NCBI RefSeq assembly: GCF_017833035.1
Contig: NZ_JAFIBM010000001.1
Coordinates: 3,059,762-3,123,761 of the forward strand
Length of the DNA: 64,000 bases
Direction of reading: 5' to 3'
From: Frigoribacterium sp. PvP032
GTDB taxonomy: Bacteria; Actinomycetota; Actinomycetes; Actinomycetales; Microbacteriaceae
Shown: piece by piece, positions 43,051 to 51,989 of the stretch
Layout of the letters: each line of letters opens with the position of its first letter
Position numbering within the stretch: the first letter of the stretch is position 1
Notes under the pieces: model-generated
What the model was told of the DNA's origin: nothing
The model's database searches: none
What the model saw: only the letters and a program-made list of their open reading frames with translations
Made by a program: the position numbers and the translations under genes

Positions 43051-44574
43051 TCAGGCGGCGTCGGAGTCCGGGACGTCGCGGGCGGCGAGCGTCATCAGCG
43101 CGTCCTGGGTGGCGTCGGCCGCGGCGAGCTCGCCGGCCACGACGCCGTCGCGCATGACGATGATCCGGTCGCTCATGCCCATCACCTCGGGCAGCTCGCT
43201 GCTGACCATGACGACGGCTCCGCCTGCCGCCGTGATGGTGTTGATCAGCTCGTAGATCTCGACCTTGGCGCCGACGTCGACGCCGCGGGTCGGCTCGTCG
43301 AGCAGCAGCACCGTCGAGCCGGCGATGATCCACCGGCCGAAGACGGCCTTCTGCTGGTTGCCGCCCGAGAGGGCGCCGATCGGCTGGTCGATGTCGCGCA
43401 TCCGGATGCGCAGCCGGGCGGCGACCGCCTGGGCACGCTCGCGCTGTCCCGTGAAGTCGACGAGTCCGCCCCTGGCGCTGGAGGCGAGGGTCGCGTACCC
43501 GAGGTTGTCGTTGACGGAGGCGCCGAGCACGAGGCCCTGGCCCTTCCTGTCCTCCGGGACGTGCCCGATGCCCGCGGCGATCGCGCCGGCGACGTCGCCC
43601 TTCCTCAGAGCCCGACCTCGGACGCTCACCGTGCCTGACGAGTACCGGTCGACGCCGGCGATCGCGCGGACGACCTCGGTGCGGCCCGCGCCGACAAGAC
43701 CGGCGATGCCCAGCACCTCCCCCGCCCTGACCGTGAACGACACGTCCCGGAACCGATCGCCGGTCAGGCCCGAGACGACGAGCACGTCGCCCGCGCCGTT
43801 CTCGGCGCCGGGTCCCCGGGGGTACTGCTGGTCGATGTCGCGGCCGACCATCAGGCGCACGAGCTCGGGCTCGGGCGTCGACGCGGGCACCTCGGCGACG
43901 AACCGTCCGTCGCGCAGCACCGCGACCGTGTCGCCGATCTCCGCGATCTCGTCGAGGTGGTGGCTGATGAAGAGCATGCCGACGCCGCGGGCCCGCAGCT
44001 GCGCGACGACGGCGAAGAGCTGCTCGGTCTCGTGCCGGGTGAGCGCCGCCGTCGGCTCGTCCAGGATGAGGATGCGCGCGTCGATGCTCAGCGCCTTCGC
44101 GATCTCGACCAGCTGCTGTCGCGCGATGCCGAGCTCGGCGACCTTCGTGTCGACGTCGACGTCGAGCCCGATCAGCTCGAGCGCGGCGCGCGCCCGACGC
44201 TTCAGCTCGCGTCGGTCGACCATGCCGAAGCGGGTCGGGAACCGGCCCATCATCACGTTCTCGGCGACGCTGAGCGACGGCACGAGGTTGAGCTCCTGGT
44301 GGATGGTGGCGATGCCGAGCTTCTCGGCCGCGAGGGCGCCGGGCAGCGAGACGGGATCGCCGTCGACGAGCACGCGGCCGCCGTCGGGCTGGTAGACGCC
44401 CGACATCATCTTGATGAGGGTCGACTTGCCTGCGCCGTTCTCGCCGAGCAGCACCTGCACCTGACCGGCGCGCACGTGCACCGTGACGTCGTCGATGACC
44501 CGGACGGGCCCGAACGACTTGCTCACGCGGTCGAGGGTGAGGAGGGGACGATCGTCGCTGATCGAGGTGGTCAT
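43051..44574 (-). CDS. rbsA: Ribose ABC importer, ATPase with two domains
   Basis: 507 residues. The first domain has Walker A GENGAGKST (44-52), signature in ELGIARQQLVEIAKAL, and ILDEPTAALT. The second has the degenerate Walker A GLVGAGRTE expected in sugar-type ATPases, LSGGNQQK and LLDEPTRGVDVGAK. The frame stays open far upstream because of GC bias, but the ATG at 44574, two bases after the rbsR stop, is the natural start. Confidence 0.95.
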   Translation of the reverse strand: MTTSISDDRPLLTLDRVSKSFGPVRVIDDVTVHVRAGQVQVLLGENGAGKSTLIKMMSGVYQPDGGRVLVDGDPVSLPGALAAEKLGIATIHQELNLVPSLSVAENVMMGRFPTRFGMVDRRELKRRARAALELIGLDVDVDTKVAELGIARQQLVEIAKALSIDARILILDEPTAALTRHETEQLFAVVAQLRARGVGMLFISHHLDEIAEIGDTVAVLRDGRFVAEVPASTPEPELVRLMVGRDIDQQYPRGPGAENGAGDVLVVSGLTGDRFRDVSFTVRAGEVLGIAGLVGAGRTEVVRAIAGVDRYSSGTVSVRGRALRKGDVAGAIAAGIGHVPEDRKGQGLVLGASVNDNLGYATLASSARGGLVDFTGQRERAQAVAARLRIRMRDIDQPIGALSGGNQQKAVFGRWIIAGSTVLLLDEPTRGVDVGAKVEIYELINTITAAGGAVVMVSSELPEVMGMSDRIIVMRDGVVAGELAAADATQDALMTLAARDVPDSDAA

Positions 44575-44576
44575 GG

Positions 44577-45608
44577 TCAGTTCCTGCCGAGTGGTCGGGA
44601 CGGGGTGGGGACGGGAGAGGACGAGGAGGCGCGGACGACGAGCTCGCTCGGCAGCGTCACCGAGTCGGGACGCCGTCCCGCGATGACCTCCTGCAGCAGC
44701 TCGACGGCGCGGCGCCCCATCTCGTCGACGCTGTGCGCGATGACGGTGAGGGCCGGGTCCAGCAGCGAGAACCACTCGACGTCGTCGAAGGCGACGACGG
44801 CGACGTCCTCGCCGATGCGGAGGTCGAGGCGGTGCAACATCGCGATCGCGCCGACGGCCATCAGGCTGTCCGCGGCGAGGATCGCGGTCGGCGGCTCGTC
44901 GAGGCTGAAGAGCGCGTGCACGCCCTCCGAGCCGCTGGCGCTCTGGAAGTCGCCGAGGTGCACGAGGGCCGCGTCGTCGCTGAGGCCGCTCTCGGCCACC
45001 GCGCTCGTCCACGACTCGAGCCGCTCGCGGCCGGTCGAGACGCTCTGCGGGCCGGCGATGTAGCCGACGCGCACGTGGCCGAGCTCGGCGAGGTGCCGCA
45101 CGGCCGCCCGGATGCCGGGGCCGCTGTCGGTGGTGACGCTCGGCACGTCGACGCCAGGGATGGTGCGGTCGACGAAGACGGTGGGCACGTCGCGAGTCAG
45201 CAGCGCGTCGATGCTCGCGGAGTCGCCGCCCTGCGGGGCCACGATCACGCCGTCGACGCGGCGCGAGATGAGCGTGTCGAGGTAGCGGTCCTGCTGCTCG
45301 CGGTTCTCGTTGGCGTTGCCGAGCAGCGTCACGTAGCCGAGCTCGAGCAGGCCCTGCTCGATCGTGTGCGCGAGGTCGGCGAAGAACGGGTTGCGGACGT
45401 CGGAGACGAGCAGCCCGACGGTGTCGGACCTCGTCGAGCGCAGCGCCCTGGCCTGGGCGTTGGGGCGGAAGTCGAGCTCGCGGACCGCCTGCTCGACCTG
45501 CTGCCGCGACTCGGCCGACGTGGCCGGGTTGCCCGACAGGACCCGCGACACCGTCGCCGGGGAGACCCCGGCGCGCTGGGCGACGTCCTTGATCGTGACA
45601 GCGGTCAT
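44577..45608 (-). CDS. rbsR: LacI-family regulator of the ribose operon
   Basis: 343 residues. Helix-turn-helix VTIKDVAQRAGVSPATVSRVLSG at residues 4-26, then the ribose-binding-like core (TVGLLVSDVRNPFFADLAHTIEQ, DDVEWFSLLDPALTVIA). First gene of rbsRACBKD; it should repress the whole operon from the three overlapping palindromes at 45671-45714 and be released by ribose. The tail is Ser/Pro-rich. Confidence 0.92.
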   Translation of the reverse strand: MTAVTIKDVAQRAGVSPATVSRVLSGNPATSAESRQQVEQAVRELDFRPNAQARALRSTRSDTVGLLVSDVRNPFFADLAHTIEQGLLELGYVTLLGNANENREQQDRYLDTLISRRVDGVIVAPQGGDSASIDALLTRDVPTVFVDRTIPGVDVPSVTTDSGPGIRAAVRHLAELGHVRVGYIAGPQSVSTGRERLESWTSAVAESGLSDDAALVHLGDFQSASGSEGVHALFSLDEPPTAILAADSLMAVGAIAMLHRLDLRIGEDVAVVAFDDVEWFSLLDPALTVIAHSVDEMGRRAVELLQEVIAGRRPDSVTLPSELVVRASSSSPVPTPSRPLGRN

Positions 45609-45670
45609 CAGCTACTCCGTCGTGAGCTCGGGTGGTGCGGCAGGTAGCCCTGCGGTGGTGGCACTGGTCC

Positions 45671-45714
45671 ATGGAATCGATTCCATGGAACCGATTCCAT
45701 GGAACCGATTCCAT
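45671..45714. promoter_or_regulatory. Three overlapping RbsR operators
   Basis: Three 16-bp palindromes of the type ATGGAAYCGATTCCAT lie at 45671-45686, 45685-45700 and 45699-45714; neighbours share two bases (AT), so the period is 14 bp. The first is a perfect palindrome (central TCGA), the others have CCGA. They end 63 bases upstream of the rbsR start. LacI-type dimers could not fill all three on the same DNA face at once. Confidence 0.88.
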
Positions 45715-45813
45715 GACGGTAGCCGCGACCGCCCCGACTGTCAACTGCGCCCGTCGCGTCGCCGCCGCCCACTCGCCTCCCGGCCAGCGCACCCGCGGGC
45801 CTAGAGTCGGCAC

Positions 45814-46221
45814 ATGATCGTCGCCCTCGTCGCCGCCTCCCTCGCGGCCCTGCTGCACGTGTACATCTTCGTGATGGAGTCCGTGCTCTGGACGACCCCG
45901 CGCGTGCGCGCCACCTTCGGCATCACGAGCGACGCCCAGGCCGAGCACACGAAGCCGCTCGCCCTGAACCAGGGCTTCTACAACCTGTTCCTCGCGATCG
46001 TGACGATCGTCGGCGTCGTGCTGGTGATCGCAGGAGGCGTCGGCCCGGCCCCCGAGGCCTCCCCCGCCGGCCTCGCCCTCCTCCTCGCCGGCACGGGGTC
46101 GATGCTCGCCGCCGCCCTCGTGCTCGTCGTCACCGACCGCAGCAAGGCGCGCGCCGCCGCGACTCAGGGGCTGTTCCCGCTCGTCGCGCTGCTCGCGCTC
46201 CTGGTGTCGGCCGTCGCGTAG
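45814..46221 (+). CDS. DUF1304 family membrane protein
   Basis: 135 residues with four predicted membrane segments. Family marks: LLHVYIFVMESVLWTTPRVRATFGI and LALNQGFYNLFLAI. Small integral membrane proteins of unknown function. Divergent from rbsR, so its promoter must lie between the operator array and the ATG. Confidence 0.9.
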   Translation: MIVALVAASLAALLHVYIFVMESVLWTTPRVRATFGITSDAQAEHTKPLALNQGFYNLFLAIVTIVGVVLVIAGGVGPAPEASPAGLALLLAGTGSMLAAALVLVVTDRSKARAAATQGLFPLVALLALLVSAVA

Positions 46222-46251
46222 CCGACCCGACCCGCGCACTACCCTGGGCTG

Positions 46252-47145
46252 GTGACCGACCCGACCACCGCCTCCTCGGCTGCCGCCCCCGCCGCGCCGA
46301 CGACCCACTGGACCCTGACGCTCGTCTGCGACGACGCCCCCGGCATCGTGCACGCGATCAGCGGAGCGGTGGTGGAGGCGGGGGGCAACATCACCGAGTC
46401 GGCCCAGTTCTCGAGCCACGACACCGGCACCTTCTTCATGCGGCTGCAGGTCGAGGCGCCCGGCGAGCGCGCTGCGTTCGAGGCCCGGCTCGCCCCCGTC
46501 GTCGAGCGCTACGGGATGCAGCACGAGCTCGACGTCGTCGGCCGGCCGATCCGCACGCTCGTGCTCGCGAGCAAGGCGGCGCACTGCCTGAACGACCTGC
46601 TGTTCCGCCAGCGCGCCGGCCAGCTGCCGGTCGAGATCCCGCTCGTGCTGGCCAACCACCCCGACCTCGGCGAGCTCGCGGAGTTCTACGGCACCCGCTT
46701 CGAGCACCACGCCGTCTCGGACGCCGAGAGCAAGGCCGCCTTCGAGGCCCGTGTACTGCAGGTCGTCGACCGGTACGACATCGAGCTGGTGGTGCTCGCC
46801 CGCTACATGCAGATCCTCAGCCCCGAGCTGTGTGCGGCGCTGGAGGGGCGGGCGATCAACATCCACCACTCGTTCCTGCCCGGGTTCAAGGGCGCGAACC
46901 CCTACCGACAGGCGCACGCACGCGGCGTGAAGCTGATCGGGGCGACGGCGCACTTCGTCACGAGCGACCTCGACGAGGGGCCGATCATCGAGCAGAACGT
47001 CGTCCGGGTCGACCACACCCGCAGCGCGCCGGAGCTGATGGCGATCGGCCAGGACGAGGAGAGCCGCACGCTCACCCAGGCGGTCCGCTGGTTCGCCGAG
47101 AACCGGGTGCTGCTCGACGGCGCCCGCACCATCGTCTTCCGCTGA
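46252..47145 (+). CDS. purU: Formyltetrahydrofolate deformylase
   Basis: 297 residues. An ACT regulatory domain (about 19-95: LTLVCDDAPGIVHAISGAVVEAGGNITESAQFSSHDTGTFFMRLQV) precedes a formyltransferase-fold catalytic domain with the triad Asn203/His205 (INIHHSFLP) and Asp241 (DLDEGPIIEQ). It releases formate from 10-formyl-tetrahydrofolate and so balances one-carbon units with glyA and folD. The first 18 residues are Ala/Thr-rich. Start is GTG. Confidence 0.94.
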   Translation: MTDPTTASSAAAPAAPTTHWTLTLVCDDAPGIVHAISGAVVEAGGNITESAQFSSHDTGTFFMRLQVEAPGERAAFEARLAPVVERYGMQHELDVVGRPIRTLVLASKAAHCLNDLLFRQRAGQLPVEIPLVLANHPDLGELAEFYGTRFEHHAVSDAESKAAFEARVLQVVDRYDIELVVLARYMQILSPELCAALEGRAINIHHSFLPGFKGANPYRQAHARGVKLIGATAHFVTSDLDEGPIIEQNVVRVDHTRSAPELMAIGQDEESRTLTQAVRWFAENRVLLDGARTIVFR

Positions 47146-47204
47146 GCCGCCGCCCGGCCCCGCCTCCGCCCCGTCCCCGCCCCGTCTCCGGCCGAACACC
47201 CTGC

Positions 47205-47246
47205 AGTGGACGATGCGCCCCGACACGACGGGGTGCATCGTCCACT
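47205..47246. terminator. 18-bp hairpin after purU
   Basis: AGTGGACGATGCGCCCCG (47205-47222) pairs with 47229-47246 around the loop ACACGA; the one mismatch still pairs as G-U in RNA on one strand. It lies 60 bases after the purU stop and 52 bases before the DUF2568 start. A terminator, or another palindrome family seen once here. Confidence 0.55.
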
Positions 47247-47298
47247 CCGGGGTGCAAGGAGGCGCCACGCACCTGGCGCGCGGTCGTACGCTGGCACC

Positions 47299-47685
47299 GT
47301 GACCCCGACCGACGCCGCGACCGCCGACCACCGTCCGCCCGCAGGTCGCCGTCCGGCCCCCTTCGAGCTGCTCCGCTTCGCGGTCGAGCTCTTCGCCCTC
47401 TTCTCCCTCGCGCTGTGGGGCTACCTGGCCTGGGCGTGGCCGTGGCCGGCCCTCGCCTTCATGATCGGCGCGCCCGGCTTCGCCGTCGTCGTCTGGGCGC
47501 TCTTCCGCTCGCCCCGCGCCGTGGTGCCGACCGACCGTGTCGGCCGAAGCCTCGTCGAGATCGCCGTGATGGGCGCGGCTGCGATCGCCTGGGCCCAGCT
47601 CGGCCACCCCGTCGTCGCGGTCGTCTTCGCCCTGGTCGCCGCCGTCACCGGTGTCGTCGCCGCCCGCCGGGAGGACCGCGCATGA
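47299..47685 (+). CDS. DUF2568 (YrdB-like) membrane protein
   Basis: 128 residues with four membrane segments. Family pattern: FELLRFAVELFALFSLALWGYLAW, then FMIGAPGFAVVVWALFRSPRAVV. Unknown function. GTG 47299 was chosen because upstream codons lie in the hairpin. Its stop overlaps the nagA start (ATGA). Confidence 0.82.
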   Translation: MTPTDAATADHRPPAGRRPAPFELLRFAVELFALFSLALWGYLAWAWPWPALAFMIGAPGFAVVVWALFRSPRAVVPTDRVGRSLVEIAVMGAAAIAWAQLGHPVVAVVFALVAAVTGVVAARREDRA

Positions 47686-48893
47686 GCACCACCCTCTTCA
47701 CGAACGCCCACGCCGTCGACGCCACGGGCGAGACCGAGGGCTTCTGGATGCTCGTCGACGGCGACGTCATCGTCGCGACCGGCAGCACGGCCGAGCAGGC
47801 CTTCCCCCTCGAGGCACCTGGTCGGCACCGGGACGGACGAGACGGACTGGGAGGCGCGCTGCCGGTCGCCGACGTCGTGGTCGACCTCGACGGCGCCCGC
47901 CTCACCCCCGGACTCGTCGACCTGCACACCCACGGAGGAGGCGGTGCCAGCCACGACGGAGCTGCGGACGAGATCGAGCGCGGCCTGGCCCTGCACCGCT
48001 CGCACGGGACGACCCGCTCGCTGGTGAGCCTCGTCGCGAACCCGATCGACCGCCTCCGGGGCTCGCTCGAGACGATCGCCGAGCTGCGACGGCGCGATCC
48101 GCTCGTGCTCGGCGCCCACCTCGAGGGGCCGTTCCTGGCGCCGCACCGCAAGGGCGCGCACGCCGAGCAGCACCTCGCCGTGCCCTCGCCACAGAACGTC
48201 GACGCCCTGCTCGGGGCCGTCCCCGGCGTCGTGCGCCAGGTGACCCTGGCACCCGAGCTGCCCGGCGGGCTCGACGCCGTCGAGCGGATCGTCGCCGCCG
48301 GAGCCGTCGTCGCCGTCGGCCACACCGACGCGGACCACGACCTCGCGGTCGCGGCATTCGACCGCGGCGCGACCATGATGACCCACGCGTTCAACGCGAT
48401 CGCGGGCATCGGCCACCGCGAGCCCGGCCCCGTCGTGGCCGCGATCAGCGACGACCGGGTGACGATCGAGCTGATCCTCGACGGCGTGCACGTGCACCCG
48501 GAGGTCGTCCGCATGGTGTTCGCCTCCGCCCCCGGCCGCGTCGCGCTGATCACGGACGCGATGTCCGCCGCGGGCTCGGCCGACGGCGACTACCTGCTCG
48601 GCGAGCTCGCCGTGACCGTCAGCGACGGCGTCGCGGTGCTCGCCGGGACCGACACCATCGCCGGCTCGACCCTCACTCAGGACGCCGCCCTGCGGCTCGC
48701 CCTGACCGGTGCCCAACAGTCGCCGATGTGCGCCGTCGAGGCGTTGACGACGGTCCCCGCGAAGGCGATCGGCGAGGAGGAGCGGATCGGCCTGCTCGCT
48801 CCCGGCTACGTCGCCGACGCGGTCGCGTGGACGGACGACTGGCACGTGTCGCGCGTGTGGGCCGCGGGGCGCGAGCTGACGGACGGTCGCTGA
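47682..48893 (+). CDS. nagA: N-acetylglucosamine-6-phosphate deacetylase
   Basis: 403 residues, amidohydrolase fold. Metal and catalytic motifs: DLHTHGGGG (81-88, His82 and His84), LGAHLEGPFL (Glu148), VGHTDADHD, THAFNAIAGIGHREPG and LITDAMSAAG (catalytic Asp). Removes acetate from GlcNAc-6-phosphate delivered by the PTS; the product goes to NagB, encoded at 53375. Coupled to the DUF2568 gene rather than to nagB. Confidence 0.95.
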   Translation: MSTTLFTNAHAVDATGETEGFWMLVDGDVIVATGSTAEQAFPLEAPGRHRDGRDGLGGALPVADVVVDLDGARLTPGLVDLHTHGGGGASHDGAADEIERGLALHRSHGTTRSLVSLVANPIDRLRGSLETIAELRRRDPLVLGAHLEGPFLAPHRKGAHAEQHLAVPSPQNVDALLGAVPGVVRQVTLAPELPGGLDAVERIVAAGAVVAVGHTDADHDLAVAAFDRGATMMTHAFNAIAGIGHREPGPVVAAISDDRVTIELILDGVHVHPEVVRMVFASAPGRVALITDAMSAAGSADGDYLLGELAVTVSDGVAVLAGTDTIAGSTLTQDAALRLALTGAQQSPMCAVEALTTVPAKAIGEEERIGLLAPGYVADAVAWTDDWHVSRVWAAGRELTDGR

Positions 48894-48922
48894 GCCGCCT
48901 CGTCGCGCGCCGCTCGACCGTG

Positions 48923-49021
48923 ATTCGGGAAACGAGGCGTCTGAGTTCCTGAACCGTGCACGGTTCAGGACCGCGCCTCCTGCGCAGTGCGAACTCAGGA
49001 CTCATCGTCCTGAATGAGGAG
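48923..49021. repeat. Palindromic element, family 2 copy 2
   Basis: 99 bp. Outer ends ATTCGGGAA and TCCTGAATGAGGAG. A perfect 24-bp palindrome centred on GTGCAC occupies 48947-48970 (TCCTGAACCGTGCAC and on). It lies between the convergent nagA and M23 genes and holds a CGCCTCCT. Confidence 0.85.
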
Positions 49022-49074
49022 AGACCTGGACGCGCAGAGTGGCGGCGCGGGGCGCGGGGCGCAGGGCGCGGGAG

Positions 49075-50178
49075 CTAGAGCGTGCGGCCGGCGTTGGCGT
49101 CGAGCCAGGCGCGCGGATCGACCTGGGTCGAGCCGCCGATCAGCACCTCGAAGTGCAGGTGCGCTCCGGTGGCGACGCCGCTGCGGCCGACGAGGCCGAC
49201 GAGCTCGCCGACGGCGACCTGCTGGCCGACGACCAGCGGGCTCGAGCCCACGACCATGTGCGCGTAGAGGGTGCTGATCTTCTGTCCGTCGATGACGTGG
49301 TCGATCACCGCGTACTGGCCGAACTGCGCGTGCAGGCCCGACGTGCGGACCGTCCCGGCGGCGACGGCGCCGATGGGCGTGCCGCTCCCCGGGGTCATGT
49401 CGAGGCCCATGTGCATGCTCGAGCACGCGGCGCACGGCGCGGCGCGCGGGCCGAAGCCCGAGCTCAGCACGACCGTGCCGGGGAACGGCCACCGGATGTC
49501 GCCCGTGCCGGAGTTGACGATGGTGCCGCCGCCCGCCGCGACGCCGCCGTTGCGGGTCGACTGCGCGTTCGACGTGCCGGCCTCGGGCGTCGGCGCGACG
49601 ACCGGGGGCGGGGGCGGCGGAGGCGGGGCGTCCTTGACGACGAACGCGTCGCGCTCCGAGACGGTGAGCACCACGAGCGACGCGGCGAGCGTCTGGCCGG
49701 GGACGGGAGCCGCGGCCGAGGTCTGCACGACCGAGCCGCCGAGGTCGCTCGCGGTCGCGGGCGTGACGTTGGACGAGAAGAAGAGCCCGCTCGCCAGGAA
49801 GGCGACGGCGGGCACGGCGGCGGCGCGAAGACGGCGGGCGGCCTTCGACATGGTCGCGCGGGCGACGGGCGGTGCGGACGGTGCGTGAGAGGACGAGGAG
49901 GCGCGGGCCGGCGACACGAGGACGGGCACGCGGCGAGGACGCACGGCCACGACCGCGCGAGAAGAGGACGACGCAGCCGCGGCGACAGCCGACGGAGCAG
50001 TCGCCGCAGACGGAGCGATCGGAGCCGGAGCCGGAGCCGGAGCCGGGGCCGGGGCCGAGGATCCGGACGCCGCAGCGAGCGCAGCTCGCTCACGCGCCAG
50101 GGCCTCGCGCCGGGTCAGCGGAGCGCCAGGCTCGACCGGGGCTGCAGGCTCGACCGGGGCGGCGTCGGACGCGCTCAC
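49075..50178 (-). CDS. M23 family peptidoglycan peptidase
   Basis: 367 residues from GTG 50178. A long Ala/Pro/Ser-rich N-terminus (repeats of PA and VEP) leads to a membrane segment (about residues 112-135). The C-terminal 120 residues are the M23 domain: SGFGPRAAPCAACSSMHMGLDMTPGSGTPIGA (His and Asp zinc ligands in HMGLD) and GVATGAHLHFEVLIGG (HLH). Probably a surface endopeptidase for cell-wall turnover. The start is unsure: an in-frame GTG at 50268 and an ATG near 49852 are options. Confidence 0.87.
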   Translation of the reverse strand: MSASDAAPVEPAAPVEPGAPLTRREALARERAALAAASGSSAPAPAPAPAPAPIAPSAATAPSAVAAAASSSSRAVVAVRPRRVPVLVSPARASSSSHAPSAPPVARATMSKAARRLRAAAVPAVAFLASGLFFSSNVTPATASDLGGSVVQTSAAAPVPGQTLAASLVVLTVSERDAFVVKDAPPPPPPPPVVAPTPEAGTSNAQSTRNGGVAAGGGTIVNSGTGDIRWPFPGTVVLSSGFGPRAAPCAACSSMHMGLDMTPGSGTPIGAVAAGTVRTSGLHAQFGQYAVIDHVIDGQKISTLYAHMVVGSSPLVVGQQVAVGELVGLVGRSGVATGAHLHFEVLIGGSTQVDPRAWLDANAGRTL

Positions 50179-50338
50179 GGGGCCGTCACGAAGGGGCCGG
50201 GGCTGTCGATCACGGTCCTCCTCGCTCCACGGGTCCCGTCGAGTGTAGGCCAGGGTCGTCCGACGCACCAGAGGCCACGCCCCGGCCGCGGGCCAGCGCC
50301 GACCGGGCAGGGGTGCGTACTCTCAGGAGGAGACAGCT

Positions 50339-50351
50339 AGGTCATGACCGG
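50339..50351. promoter_or_regulatory. DasR-type operator upstream of the GntR regulator gene
   Basis: AGGTCATGACCGG holds the palindrome GGTCATGACC and is followed by ACGGGACC. The same block, GGTCATGACCGGAC, occurs in the EIIB/EIIC divergent region (51990). The layout resembles DasR/NagR sites (TGGTC-TA-GACCA). It lies 37 bases before the regulator start. Confidence 0.65.
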
Positions 50352-50387
50352 ACGGGACCACCGCCTCCGGCCCGACGAGGACAGGCG

Positions 50388-51164
50388 ATGATGCACGTGA
50401 TGGGGCACGCGACGAGGCACGAGACAGGTCAGCAGATCACCGACGGGGCCGTGCCCAAGCACGAGCAGCTCCGGACGATCCTGCAGCGCCTCGCCGCCGA
50501 CGAGCTGCCCGCCGGCGCCGCGATCCCCAGCGAACGCCAGCTGATGGTCGACCACGGCGTCAGCCGCATCACGGTGCGCCAGGCGGTCGGTCAGCTCGTC
50601 TCCGAGGGCTGGCTGACGCGCGTCCGCGGCAAGGGGACCTTTGTGGCCCACCGCGCGGTGCAGTCGACCCTGCGCCTCAACTCGTTCACGAGCGAGATGA
50701 CCTCGCTCGGCCACCGTCCGAGCACCGTGGTGCTCGTGCGTGACGAGCGGGTCCCCGCTCCCGAGACCGCGGCGGCGCTCGGCCTCGGCCCGGGCGAACC
50801 GGCCCTGCACGTCAAGCGCCTGCGTCTCGCGGACGGCGAGCCGGTCAGCATCGACGACGCCTGGTACCCCTCCGCCCGGCTGCCGGGGCTGCTCGACCGC
50901 GACCTCAGCCTGTCGCTCTACCGCCTGCTGGCCGACGAGTACGACCAGCCGGTGACCCGGGCGACCCAGACCGTGGCCGCGCGGGCGGCGCCCGTCGACA
51001 TCGCCACCCTGCTGGGGACGCCCGACGGTGCACCCGTGCTCCACTTCGAGCGGGTGTCGTTCTCGGGAGACGAGCCGATCGAGCGGTCCGAGAGCTGGTA
51101 CCGGTCCGACCGGTACCGCCTCACCATGCAGGTGACGTCGGCAGACGAGCCGGCAGCCGTCTGA
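50388..51164 (+). CDS. GntR/HutC-family regulator, DasR/NagR-like
   Basis: 258 residues. Winged helix (about 22-85: PKHEQLRTILQRLAADELPAGAAIPSERQLMVDHGVSRITVRQAVGQLVSEGWLTRVRGKGTFVA) and a UTRA effector domain with ALHVKRLRLADGEPVSIDDAWYPSARLPGLL and SESWYRSDRYRLTM. This group binds GlcNAc-6P or GlcN-6P. Together with the PTS, nagB and the shared palindrome this strongly suggests control of amino-sugar use. ATG 50400 is an alternative start. Confidence 0.88.
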   Translation: MMHVMGHATRHETGQQITDGAVPKHEQLRTILQRLAADELPAGAAIPSERQLMVDHGVSRITVRQAVGQLVSEGWLTRVRGKGTFVAHRAVQSTLRLNSFTSEMTSLGHRPSTVVLVRDERVPAPETAAALGLGPGEPALHVKRLRLADGEPVSIDDAWYPSARLPGLLDRDLSLSLYRLLADEYDQPVTRATQTVAARAAPVDIATLLGTPDGAPVLHFERVSFSGDEPIERSESWYRSDRYRLTMQVTSADEPAAV

Positions 51165-51212
51165 GACCCCGGCAGCATCCGCCGAGGCGGCGCGCGCCCG
51201 GCCAGCACCCGC

Positions 51213-51674
51213 TCAGAAGCTGAAGAGCGGCGACCGCGCCTCGACGTCGGTGCCGACCGACTCCTGGGGCACGCTGTCGGGAGCACTGTCGAGCACGACG
51301 ACGGGGCACACGGCCGAGTACCCGGCAGCCGCGACGACGGCAGGGTCGAAGCGGACGACGACGTCGCCGGCCGCGACGGTCGCTCCCTCGGCGACCGCGA
51401 GCTCGAAGCCCTCGCCGCCGAGCTTGACCGTGTCGATGCCGACGTGCACCAGCAGGCCGGTGCCCGACTCGTGCACGACCGCGAAGGCGTGCGGGTGCAG
51501 CTTGACGATCTCGCCGTCGACCGGCGAGACGACGTCGACGAGACGACCGCCCGCAGGAGGCGCGCTCGGCTCGATCGCCACGCCCGCTCCCACGAGCTGG
51601 CCGGCGAACACCGCGTCGGGGACGTCCGCGAGCGAGACGACCCGGCCTGTGACGGGGGCGAGTGCGACGGTCAC
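51213..51674 (-). CDS. PTS glucose/N-acetylglucosamine family EIIA
   Basis: 153 residues. Accepts phosphate from HPr on His77 (GLLVHVGIDTVKLGGEGF). Preceded by VDVVSPVDGEIVKLHPHAFAVVHESG, which carries the second conserved His. A stand-alone EIIA of the crr type. The GTG start overlaps the EIIB stop (GTGA). Confidence 0.93.
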   Translation of the reverse strand: MTVALAPVTGRVVSLADVPDAVFAGQLVGAGVAIEPSAPPAGGRLVDVVSPVDGEIVKLHPHAFAVVHESGTGLLVHVGIDTVKLGGEGFELAVAEGATVAAGDVVVRFDPAVVAAAGYSAVCPVVVLDSAPDSVPQESVGTDVEARSPLFSF

Positions 51675-51904
51675 GGCAGGAGGTCGTTGATGTCCTCGGC
51701 GAGCGAGTCGGCGATCGTGCCGACGATCACCTGGACGCTGCCGCCGGCGCGGACGACCGCGGTCGCGCCCGCGGCCTTGAGGGCCTTGTCGTCGACGAGC
51801 GAGATGTCCTTCACGTCGGTGCGGAGGCGCGTGATGCAGCCCTCGATCTCCTCGATGTTGTCGGCGCCGCCGAGTCCGTCGATCATGGCCTGTGCTTTCG
51901 ACAT
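51671..51904 (-). CDS. PTS glucose/N-acetylglucosamine family EIIB
   Basis: 77 residues, a stand-alone IIB domain. Phospho-Cys23 in NIEEIEGCITRLRTDVKD. AAGGAGGA lies 6 bases before the ATG. Passes phosphate from EIIA to the sugar bound by EIIC, which is encoded on the other strand across a 210-base shared control region. Confidence 0.94.
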   Translation of the reverse strand: MSKAQAMIDGLGGADNIEEIEGCITRLRTDVKDISLVDDKALKAAGATAVVRAGGSVQVIVGTIADSLAEDINDLLP

Positions 51905-51989
51905 GAGCTGTCCTCCTTCGTCGTGGCGCTCGAGCCCGAGCGCACCGCCTAGTTGACACCACCGGCGGGTCTGAGGAAACTACCACTCA

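Noticed and set aside
43051-47607. A 1518-codon open frame covering rbsA and 3 kb upstream
   Set aside because: Only the first 1.5 kb on the minus strand (rbsA) is coding; the rest is antisense to rbsR's control region, DUF1304, purU and DUF2568 or out of frame with rbsR, and stays open because of high GC.
46830-48893. Long frame that would extend nagA upstream through purU
   Set aside because: The added part is an Arg/Pro-rich out-of-frame reading of purU and DUF2568; nagA homology begins exactly at 47682.
51213-51904. A single fused EIIBA protein
   Set aside because: EIIB ends in its own stop codon, with a GTG start for EIIA overlapping it, so two proteins are made.
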